Positions 57,486 through 64,000 of a stretch of DNA of 64,000 nt are shown in pieces. Within the stretch, counting starts at the first letter, position 1. Each line of letters starts with the position of its first letter. The translations under genes and the position numbers were made by a program. Below the pieces are notes generated by a model, which was not told the origin of the DNA, did no database searches, and saw only the letters and a program-made list of their open reading frames with translations. This stretch comes from AC-51 sp963749895 (GTDB lineage Bacteria; Actinomycetota; UBA4738; HRBIN12): the NCBI GenBank assembly GCA_963749895.1, contig CAVVOG010000002.1:62001-126000 (forward strand), in the 5' to 3' direction.

Positions 57486-60407
57486 ATGACCGAACCCCAC
57501 GACCTCGACCGCCTCGCCGAACGGGTCAGCGCCGCGAAGGAGGCGACGTTGGCCCGGGGCGAGACCTTCTATCCGGGCCCCAGCCGCGTCCACCTCGCGT
57601 CGTTCCCGCCCAAGGAGCGCTGGGACGACTGGGTCGAGCTCGACCCGAAGGCCTGGCCCAGGAAGGTCGAACGGCGCTCGATGCTCGTGCCGACGACCTG
57701 CTTCAACTGCGAGTCGGCATGCGGGCTGCTGGCCTACGTCGACCCCGAGACCCTCCAGGTCCGCAAGTTCGAGGGGAACCCGGAGCACCCGGGCTCGCGG
57801 GGCCGCAACTGCGCGAAGGGGCCCGCCACGCTGAACCAGATCACCGACCCCGACCGGATCCTCTACCCGCTCAAGCGCACGGGCGAGCGCGGCGGCAACG
57901 ACTGGGAGCGCGTGTCGTGGGACGACGCGCTCGACGACATCGCCGCCAGGATCCGAGCCGCGATCGTCGAGGACCGTCAGACCGAGGTGATGTACCACGT
58001 CGGCCGGCCCGGCGAGGACGGCTTCACCGAACGGGTCCTGGCATCGTGGGGCGTCGACGGCCACAACTCGCATACGAACGTGTGCTCCTCGGGCGCGCGG
58101 GCCGGCTACCACTTCTGGACCGGGATCGACCGCCCGAGTCCCGACCATGCGAACGCCGACGTGATCCTGCTGATCTCCTCGCACCTGGAGGCCGGCCACT
58201 ACTTCAACCCGCACGCGCAGCGCGTGATGGACGCGAAGGAGCGCGGCGCGAAGCTGATCGTGTTCGACACGCGTCTGTCCAACACGGCCACCCACGCCGA
58301 CGAGTGGGTTGCGCCGTGGCCGGGCACCGAGCCGGCGATCCTGCTGGCGGTGGCGAACCACCTCCTACAGACCGGCACGTACGACCGGGACTTCATCCGC
58401 CGCTGGTGGAACTGGCAGGAGTACCTGCGAGCGGAGCGTCCGGGCGAGCCCGAGACCTTCGAGCGGTTCGAGGAGATCCTGCGTGACCTCTACACGGACT
58501 TCACGTTCGAGGCGGCGGCCAAGGAGTCGGGCATCGACGCCGCCCAGATCGAACGGGTGGCGCGGATCGTGGCGACGGCCGGCACCCGACTGTCGACGCA
58601 CTCGTGGCGCTCCGCCGCGGCCGGCAACCTCGGTGGCTGGCAGGTCTCGCGCACGCTCTTCTTCTTGAACGCCCTGCTCGGCGCCGTCGCGGTGCCTGGC
58701 GGGACCTACCCGAACGCCTGGAACAAGTTCGTGCCGAAGCCGATCCACGTGCCCCCGCACCCGCACGTGTGGAACGAGCTCACCTGGCCGCTGGAGTATC
58801 CGCTGGCGCTGAACGAGCTGTCGTTCCTGCTCCCCCACTTCCTCAAGGAGGGACGCGGACGCCTCGAGGTCTACTTCTCCCGCGTCTACAACCCGGTGTG
58901 GACGAATCCCGACGGCTTCTCGTGGATCGAGGTCCTCACCGACCCCGAGAAGGTCGGCCTGCACGTCGCACTCACGCCCACCTGGAACGAGACCGCGTTC
59001 TTCGCGGACTACGTGTTGCCGACCGGCGTGGGCTCCGAGCGCCACGACCTGCACTCGTACGAGCAGTACGACGGGCAGTGGATCGGGTTCCGCCAGCCGG
59101 TGCTGCGGGCCGCGCGCGAGCGTCTCGGCGAGACCGTCGAGGACACCCGTGACGCGAACCCCGGCGAGGTCTGGGAGGAGAACGAGTTCTGGATCGAGCT
59201 GTCGTGGCGGATCGACCCCGACGGCTCGCTCGGGATCCGGCAACACCACGAGTCGAAGGCCGAGCCCGGCACGAAGCTCTCTGTCGACGAGTACTACGGC
59301 TGGATCTTCGAGCACTCCGTCCCCGGGCTCCCCGAGGCCGCCGCGGCCGAGGACCGCACACCCCTCGAGTACATGCGCCGCTACGGGGCCTTCGAGGTCC
59401 GCGAGAACGTCGGTCCCGTCTACACGCGGGAGGTCCCGACCGAGGAGCTCGAGGACGTCCACGTGACCGACCTCGGCCGCGTCTACACCCGCGCGCCGAA
59501 GCCCGACGATCCGAACATCGTCCCGATGGGCGGACCTGAACCTGACGGCGAAGGGCGCCGACCGGTCGGGGTCGAGGTCGACGGCACCGTCCTCCGCGGG
59601 TTCCCGACCCCGAGCGGCAAGCTCGAGTTCTGGTCCCGGACGCTCGCGGAGTGGGGGTGGCGTGAGCACGCGCTGCCGGGCTACATCCGCAGCCACGTCC
59701 ACCCGCAGCACATGGAGGACGGGCAGATGCCGTTGATCTCGACGTTCCGTCTGCCGGTGCAGATCCACACGCGCAGCGCGAACGCGAAGTGGCTCGACGA
59801 GATCGCGCACACGAACCCGCTGTGGCTCCACACGAGCGACGCGACACGGCTCGAGGTCCGGACCGGCGACCTGGTGCGGGTCGAGACCCAGACCGGCCAC
59901 TTCGTGGTGAAGGCGTGGGTGACCGAGGGCATCCGTCCTGGTGTCGTCGCGTGCAGCCATCACATGGGCAGATGGAAGCTGCACGACACCGGGCAGCGGC
60001 AGATGATGGCGACGGTCGCGCTCGAGCACGAGGGGGATAGCTGGGCGATGTCGCGGAAGACCGGCGCCCGGCCCTACGCCTCCGACGATCCCGACACGTC
60101 GCGGATCTGGTGGACGGACGTGGGCGTGCACCAGAACCTCACGTTCGGCGTGCATCCCGACCCGATCTCGGGCCAGCATTGCTGGCACCAGGCGGTCCGC
60201 GTGCGGAAGGCCGAGCCCGGCGACGCGTACGGCGACATCTCGGTCGACACCGATCGGGCGCACGAGGTCTATAAGGAGTGGCTGACCCTCGCCAGGGACG
60301 CGCGGAGCGTCTCTCCCGACGGCACCCGGCGGCCCTACTGGCTGATGCGCCCCCTGAAGCCGGGCAAGGACGTGTTCCGCCTCGACACGGGGGCACCGGC
60401 ACCGTGA
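57486..60407 (+). CDS. Molybdopterin oxidoreductase catalytic subunit (SoeA/PsrA-type)
   Basis: A 973-residue DMSO-reductase-family enzyme. The FS0 cluster Cys are 72, 75, 79 and 109 (TTCFNCESACG, RGRNCAKGP), and the likely Mo ligand is Cys200 in HTNVCSSGARAGYHFW. The dinucleotide-binding domain RLEVRTGDLVRVETQTG lies near the C-terminus. No twin-arginine signal is present, so it works in the cytoplasm, as sulfite dehydrogenase SoeA does and unlike periplasmic PsrA/PhsA. Gene context (TusA, DsrE2, SulP, rhodanese) favours sulfite or persulfide oxidation; thiosulfate, polysulfide or arsenic substrates cannot be excluded. Its stop overlaps the torD-like start. Confidence 0.9.
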   Translation: MTEPHDLDRLAERVSAAKEATLARGETFYPGPSRVHLASFPPKERWDDWVELDPKAWPRKVERRSMLVPTTCFNCESACGLLAYVDPETLQVRKFEGNPEHPGSRGRNCAKGPATLNQITDPDRILYPLKRTGERGGNDWERVSWDDALDDIAARIRAAIVEDRQTEVMYHVGRPGEDGFTERVLASWGVDGHNSHTNVCSSGARAGYHFWTGIDRPSPDHANADVILLISSHLEAGHYFNPHAQRVMDAKERGAKLIVFDTRLSNTATHADEWVAPWPGTEPAILLAVANHLLQTGTYDRDFIRRWWNWQEYLRAERPGEPETFERFEEILRDLYTDFTFEAAAKESGIDAAQIERVARIVATAGTRLSTHSWRSAAAGNLGGWQVSRTLFFLNALLGAVAVPGGTYPNAWNKFVPKPIHVPPHPHVWNELTWPLEYPLALNELSFLLPHFLKEGRGRLEVYFSRVYNPVWTNPDGFSWIEVLTDPEKVGLHVALTPTWNETAFFADYVLPTGVGSERHDLHSYEQYDGQWIGFRQPVLRAARERLGETVEDTRDANPGEVWEENEFWIELSWRIDPDGSLGIRQHHESKAEPGTKLSVDEYYGWIFEHSVPGLPEAAAAEDRTPLEYMRRYGAFEVRENVGPVYTREVPTEELEDVHVTDLGRVYTRAPKPDDPNIVPMGGPEPDGEGRRPVGVEVDGTVLRGFPTPSGKLEFWSRTLAEWGWREHALPGYIRSHVHPQHMEDGQMPLISTFRLPVQIHTRSANAKWLDEIAHTNPLWLHTSDATRLEVRTGDLVRVETQTGHFVVKAWVTEGIRPGVVACSHHMGRWKLHDTGQRQMMATVALEHEGDSWAMSRKTGARPYASDDPDTSRIWWTDVGVHQNLTFGVHPDPISGQHCWHQAVRVRKAEPGDAYGDISVDTDRAHEVYKEWLTLARDARSVSPDGTRRPYWLMRPLKPGKDVFRLDTGAPAP

Positions 60408-61288
60408 GCGTCGCCCGCGCGGACCTGCTGCGGGCGCTCGGGGCGCTCTGCGAGGCCCCCGACCCTGGACACGACGCGGTCGCGGAGGCGCTGGGGCTCC
60501 CCGCGCCCGGCGGCGACGGCACGTTCCTGTTCCAGGTGTACCCGTACGCGTCGGTGTTCCTCGGCGCGGAAGGGATGCTGGGGGGTGAGGCGCGCGACCG
60601 CGTCGCCGGGTTCTGGCGCGCGCTCGGACTGACCCCGCCGCCGGAGCCCGACCACCTGGCCGCGCTGCTCGGTCTGGCCGCTGCGCTCGCGGAGGACGAG
60701 ACCCTCGAGCGCGACCCCGCGCGTCGCGCGATGCGGCACCAGGCGCGAGGCGCCCTGCTGCGGGAACACGTCTGGTCGTGGGCGATGCCGTTCCTCCGGG
60801 CGAGCGCCCGGGCCGGAGGACCGTTGCACGCCGCATGGGCCGCGCTGGCCGAGGAGACGCTGCTCGACGAGCTCCACGCGACCGGGGGTCCGACCGACGA
60901 GCTGCCGGCGGCGCTCCGCGCGGCGCCCGGCTTCCCCGACGACGACGCCGGGCTCGACGAGATCTTGCCCGCCGTGCTCGCACCGGTGCGCAGCGGGATC
61001 GTCGTCACCCGTGACGACCTGTCACGTGCCGGCCGGCTGCTGGGCGTCGGTGTTCGGATCGGTGAACGCCGCTTCATCCTGCGTGCGATGCTCGAACAGG
61101 ACCCCGCGGGCACCTTCGAGTGGTTCGCCGGGGAGGCCGCCGCATGGGCGGCGGTGCACGCGGACACCCGCGACGTCCTCGGGGCGATCGCGACGTTCTG
61201 GGAGGAACGGGCCCGGGCCGCCAACGCCCGCTTCCTCCACCTGGCCACGATGGCGGAGGAGGTGATGGTCGGTGCAGCAGATCGGTGA
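60404..61288 (+). CDS. TorD/DmsD-family molybdoenzyme chaperone
   Basis: A 294-residue all-helical chaperone: VARADLLRALGALCEAPDPG at the start, LREHVWSWAMPFLRASARAG in the centre (the family's E-H-x-x-x-W-x-x-x-F motif) and FWEERARAANARFLHLATMAEEV at the end. It is longer than typical TorD, with a second helical half. The GTG overlaps the stop of the molybdenum subunit, so it should insert cofactor into that enzyme. It overlaps the DsrE2-like gene by 17 nt. Confidence 0.8.
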   Translation: MSVARADLLRALGALCEAPDPGHDAVAEALGLPAPGGDGTFLFQVYPYASVFLGAEGMLGGEARDRVAGFWRALGLTPPPEPDHLAALLGLAAALAEDETLERDPARRAMRHQARGALLREHVWSWAMPFLRASARAGGPLHAAWAALAEETLLDELHATGGPTDELPAALRAAPGFPDDDAGLDEILPAVLAPVRSGIVVTRDDLSRAGRLLGVGVRIGERRFILRAMLEQDPAGTFEWFAGEAAAWAAVHADTRDVLGAIATFWEERARAANARFLHLATMAEEVMVGAADR

Positions 61289-61847
61289 GACGCCGGCGAC
61301 GACGGCCGGCATGACGGAGGAGGACCTCCGCAGGATCGTGCGCGAGGAGATCCAAGCGGCCATGGGCAAGGATCCGGGCTCGCAGCGGGCGGCGATCATC
61401 GCGTCGAAGGGCACGCTCGACTGGGCCTACCCCCCGCTGATCTTGGCGACGGCCGCGTCCGCGACGGGGATGGAGACGTCGGTGTTCTTCACGTTCTACG
61501 GGCTGAACATCCTGTTGAAGGACTTCGACAAGGAGCTGAAGGTCGGTCCGACGGGCAACCCGGCGATGCCGATGCCGATGCCGATGCCGCAGCTCGCGAC
61601 GATCATCCCCGGCATGGTGCCGATGGCCACGAAGATGATGAAGTCGAAGTTCGCCGGCAAGGGCGTCGCCCCGATCGGCGAACTCCTCGACCTGTCGGTC
61701 GAGCTCGGCGTGCGGTTGATCGCCTGCCGGATGACGATGGACGTGTTCGGGTACGAGGAGTCGGAGTTCCGTGACGGCGTCGAGTACGCGGGCGCGGCCG
61801 CCTTCATCTCGGAGGCCCGCAAGGCGAACGTCACGCTGTTCATCTGA
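61272..61847 (+). CDS. dsrE2: DsrE2-like sulfur carrier protein
   Basis: A 191-residue DsrE/F-family protein of the DsrE2 type. After an N-terminal helix it reads RAAIIASKGTLDWAYPPLIL, GMETSVFFTFYGLNIL, then NPAMPMPMPMPQLATIIPGM, and the active Cys152 in VRLIACRMTMDVFG. DsrE2 proteins carry sulfur as persulfide and are encoded with rhodanese and TusA in sulfur oxidisers. The GTG start has GGAGGAGG 12 nt upstream; ATG 61311 is possible. Confidence 0.9.
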   Translation: MQQIGETPATTAGMTEEDLRRIVREEIQAAMGKDPGSQRAAIIASKGTLDWAYPPLILATAASATGMETSVFFTFYGLNILLKDFDKELKVGPTGNPAMPMPMPMPQLATIIPGMVPMATKMMKSKFAGKGVAPIGELLDLSVELGVRLIACRMTMDVFGYEESEFRDGVEYAGAAAFISEARKANVTLFI

Positions 61848-61863
61848 GACGGAAGGGGGAGCG

Positions 61864-62106
61864 ATGTCGGAGGTGGCCGAGGACCGTGTCCTCGACATGC
61901 GGGGGTTCCAGTGCCCCATCCCGGTCGTGAAGACGAACCTCGCGATCAAGGAGATGGCCGACGGCGAGGTCTTGAAGGTGCTCGCCACCGACAAGGGGGC
62001 GCTGTCGGACTTCCCCGCGTGGGCGGAGGACACCGGCAACACGCTCGTGTCGTCCGGCGAGGAAGGCGACGCGCTCGTCTTCTTCATCCGCAAGGGCGAG
62101 GACTGA
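61864..62106 (+). CDS. tusA: TusA-family sulfur transfer protein
   Basis: An 80-residue sulfur carrier with LDMRGFQCPIPVVKTNLAI: Cys17 in the Cys-Pro-x-Pro motif. The remaining fold (GEVLKVLATDKGALSDFPAWAEDTGN) is complete. It accepts persulfide sulfur from a rhodanese or DsrE2 and passes it on. AAGGGGGAG lies before the ATG. Together with dsrE2 it forms the rhd-tusA-dsrE2 relay known in sulfur oxidisers. Confidence 0.93.
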   Translation: MSEVAEDRVLDMRGFQCPIPVVKTNLAIKEMADGEVLKVLATDKGALSDFPAWAEDTGNTLVSSGEEGDALVFFIRKGED

Positions 62107-62115
62107 CCCACCGGG

Positions 62116-63675
62116 ATGCGGCGACCGGGGCTGTCCCGACCGACGAGGGGTGATCTCCTCGCCGGGGTCACGGTAGCGCTGCTCCTCGTCCCCCAGTCGC
62201 TCGGTCTCGCGACGATCGCGGGGCTGCCGCCCGAGCAAGGCGTCTACGCCGCCGCCCTCGCGCCACTCGTGACGGCGTTCACATCGTCCTCGCCGTACCT
62301 CCAGGCGGGCCCCACGGCCATGACGTCGCTCCTGACGCTCGGGGCGCTGACCGCGATCGCGACGCCGTTCACACCGGACTACGTGAAGCTCGCCGCGCTG
62401 CTCGCCTTGATCGTGGGGGTCGTGAGGATCCTGGTCGGCGCGCTCCGCGGCGGGACCGTCGCGTACCTGATGTCGCAGCCCGTGGTCGCGGGATTCACCG
62501 CCGCCGCGGGCCTACTGATCGTCGCCTCGCAGGTCCCCCCGATGCTGGGGGTGAGCGGGGACCCGAGCTCGCCGATCCGATCCGCCGTGGAGGCCATCCT
62601 CGACCCGGCCGCGTGGGAGATGGCCGCGCTCGCGATGTCGGCGATCGCATTGGTGGTGATCATCGGTGGCCGGCAGATCCATCCGCTGTTCCCCGGCGTC
62701 CTGCTCGTGACGATCGGCGCCATCGTCGCGAGCGAGTTCCTCGGCTACACCGGTGCCACCATCGGCGACATCCCGTCCGGGTTCCCTCCGCTATCCGTGT
62801 CGCTGCCGTGGGGTTCGGTCGGAAGCCTGCTGGTCCCCGGAGCGGTGATCGCGCTCGTGGGGTTCGCCGAGCCGGCGGCGATCGCCCGCCACTACGCGAC
62901 CACCGAGCGCGGGCTCTGGGACCCGAACCGGGAGTTCGTCAGCCAAGGGCTCGCGAACATCGCGACCGGGATCGGCGGCGCGTACCCGGTGGGCGGCTCG
63001 TTCTCCCGGAGCGCGCTGAACAAGCTGGCCGGCGCCGAGACCCGCTGGAGCAGCGTGGTCGTCACGCTGGCAGTCCTGGCGGTCCTGCCCTTCATGGGTC
63101 TGCTGGCGCCGCTGCCCACGGCCGTGCTCGCGGCGACCGTCGTGGCGGCCGTGCTCGCGCTTCTCGACCCCCGACCATTACGGGAGTTCTTCCGACTGGG
63201 CAGGGTGCAGTTCCTCGTCGGCCTGAGCACCTTCGCGGCGACGCTCGCGACGGCACCGCACGTCGAACGCGGGGTGATCGTCGGGATCGTCCTGGCCGTC
63301 GTCGCCCACCTCTGGCGCGAGATCCGACTGAACGTCCAGACCCGGATCGACGGGCACACCCTGCACGTGCATCCCCGGGGTGTCCTGTACTACGCCTCGG
63401 CACCCAGCCTGGAGGACACGGTGGGACGTCTCCTCCACGAGCACCAGGACGCGACCGAGCTGGTCGTGCACCTCGACGGGCTCGGACGCGTGGACGTGAC
63501 GGGAGCGCTCGCCTTGCGCGATCTGCTCGCCGACGCCGTCGAAGCCGGTCTCGACGTCGAGGTCGTCGACGTCCCGCTCCAGGCCGCCAAGGTGATCGAG
63601 CGCACGTTGGTCGGGACCGCGCCGGTGTCGTTCCTCGGTCGAACGACCGACGGAAGCGGAGGGTCTTCCGTCTAG
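62116..63675 (+). CDS. SulP-family anion transporter with STAS domain
   Basis: A 519-residue transporter. Residues about 10-400 are the SulP membrane domain (TVALLLVPQSLGLATIAGLPPEQGVYAAALAPLVTAF, GAYPVGGSFSRSALNKLAGAETRWSSVV). Residues about 415-510 are a STAS domain (ATELVVHLDGLGRVDVTGALAL). SulP proteins move sulfate, bicarbonate or dicarboxylates. After a sulfite-oxidising cluster a sulfate role (export or exchange) is reasonable but unproven. The end overlaps the convergent rhodanese gene by 4 nt. Confidence 0.9.
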   Translation: MRRPGLSRPTRGDLLAGVTVALLLVPQSLGLATIAGLPPEQGVYAAALAPLVTAFTSSSPYLQAGPTAMTSLLTLGALTAIATPFTPDYVKLAALLALIVGVVRILVGALRGGTVAYLMSQPVVAGFTAAAGLLIVASQVPPMLGVSGDPSSPIRSAVEAILDPAAWEMAALAMSAIALVVIIGGRQIHPLFPGVLLVTIGAIVASEFLGYTGATIGDIPSGFPPLSVSLPWGSVGSLLVPGAVIALVGFAEPAAIARHYATTERGLWDPNREFVSQGLANIATGIGGAYPVGGSFSRSALNKLAGAETRWSSVVVTLAVLAVLPFMGLLAPLPTAVLAATVVAAVLALLDPRPLREFFRLGRVQFLVGLSTFAATLATAPHVERGVIVGIVLAVVAHLWREIRLNVQTRIDGHTLHVHPRGVLYYASAPSLEDTVGRLLHEHQDATELVVHLDGLGRVDVTGALALRDLLADAVEAGLDVEVVDVPLQAAKVIERTLVGTAPVSFLGRTTDGSGGSSV

Positions 63676-64000
63676 GCCGGTGCGTCCGCAGCCGAGTAGG
63701 TCGACACGAAGTCGAGCAATCCCAAGATCCCGCTTCGCGCCACCAGCCGGACGGGGATCCCCTCGCGGTCCAGCATGCTCGCGGCGATCGAGGCACGGTG
63801 CCCGTTCGTGCACAGGGCCCACAGCTCGCGGTCGCGCGGGAGCGAGGCGAGCCGATCGGGGAGATCCCCGACGAACGCCAGCACGCTGCCCGGCACGACG
63901 CCCTCGCTGTTCCACTCTCCCGGCTGCCGCACGTCCAGCACCGTGGGCGGGTCACCCGCCACGATCCGCTCGCGCAGCTCCTTCGTCGTGGCGATCGGGT
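63672..64000 (-). CDS. Rhodanese domain (partial, continues beyond the window)
   Basis: The C-terminal rhodanese domain of a gene that begins outside the window. TKELRERIVAGDPPTVLDVR is the domain start, with RQPGEWNSEGVVPGS, and WALCTNGHRASIAASML holds the active-site Cys in a C-x-x-G-x-R-type loop. The frame stays open to 64000. It may be a single-domain sulfurtransferase or the end of a metallo-beta-lactamase/rhodanese fusion. It is next to tusA-dsrE2 and would complete the sulfur relay. Confidence 0.8.
   Translation of the reverse strand, partial: PIATTKELRERIVAGDPPTVLDVRQPGEWNSEGVVPGSVLAFVGDLPDRLASLPRDRELWALCTNGHRASIAASMLDREGIPVRLVARSGILGLLDFVSTYSAADAPA

Noticed and set aside
61566..61589. 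Four ATGCCG repeats, possible microsatellite
   Set aside because: They encode an in-frame Met-Pro run that I recall as a usual feature of DsrE2 proteins, so it is likely protein-conserved rather than repeat expansion.
1..64000. tRNA, rRNA, CRISPR arrays, insertion sequences, phage genes
   Set aside because: No cloverleaf with a T-arm sequence, no regularly spaced repeats, no transposase or integrase motifs and no terminal inverted repeats were found on reading both strands.

Overview
The window is high-GC DNA with dense, often overlapping genes (many ATGA, GTGA and TGATG junctions), frequent GTG starts and short TANNNT -10 boxes placed 6-8 nt before start codons. A heliorhodopsin, a zinc-finger anti-sigma operon, SpoVT/AbrB-PIN toxin-antitoxin genes and actinobacterial-style small proteins fit an actinobacterium or another monoderm high-GC lineage. 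The species cannot be named from this sequence. No rRNA, tRNA, CRISPR array or insertion sequence was seen.

Left part (1-15.9 kb): a methyltransferase cut by the window edge, then a minus-strand operon for a branched-chain-amino-acid-type ABC importer (SBP-livF-livH-livM/G fusion) ending in a heliorhodopsin. Divergent from it is a plus-strand nitrogen/amine-type catabolic run: RpiR regulator, glutamine-synthetase-family ligase and FluG-like amidohydrolase (the two halves of FluG as separate genes), both glycine decarboxylase subunits, a COG3199-type NAD-kinase-like protein and two SDR dehydrogenases. A plausible reading is import of an amine or amino-acid-like substrate, gamma-glutamylation or hydrolysis, and C1/glycine processing, with a light-sensing rhodopsin beside it.

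Middle (15.9-34.3 kb): a C69-family peptidase whose nucleophile position is Ser, secreted beta-propeller and acyltransferase genes, several very small proteins, a phosphotriesterase-family lactonase-like enzyme, a vapBC-type toxin-antitoxin pair with a near-perfect palindromic operator, an FAD amine oxidase, an archease-RtcB-AmrS-AmrB group (RNA ligation plus the Memo/radical-SAM system), a class III cyclase-like protein, a deaminase-like amidohydrolase, an alkaline phosphatase and a frameshifted acyl-CoA dehydrogenase.

Right part (34.3-64 kb): a six-gene ECF sigma / anti-sigma / ABC exporter / histidine kinase operon in which the anti-sigma factor and the kinase share a homologous membrane module; a NYN-LOTUS protein; secreted propeller proteins; a frameshifted GH4 glycosidase and an M19 dipeptidase; an MFS carrier and a frameshifted FAD oxidoreductase; a cluster of three PAP2-fold proteins (one fused to a kinase-like domain) with a lipoprotein and an LPG-synthase-type membrane protein; and finally a sulfur-oxidation module: ArsR regulator, fused FeS/NrfD subunit, molybdopterin subunit (SoeABC-like), TorD chaperone, DsrE2, TusA, SulP transporter and a rhodanese.
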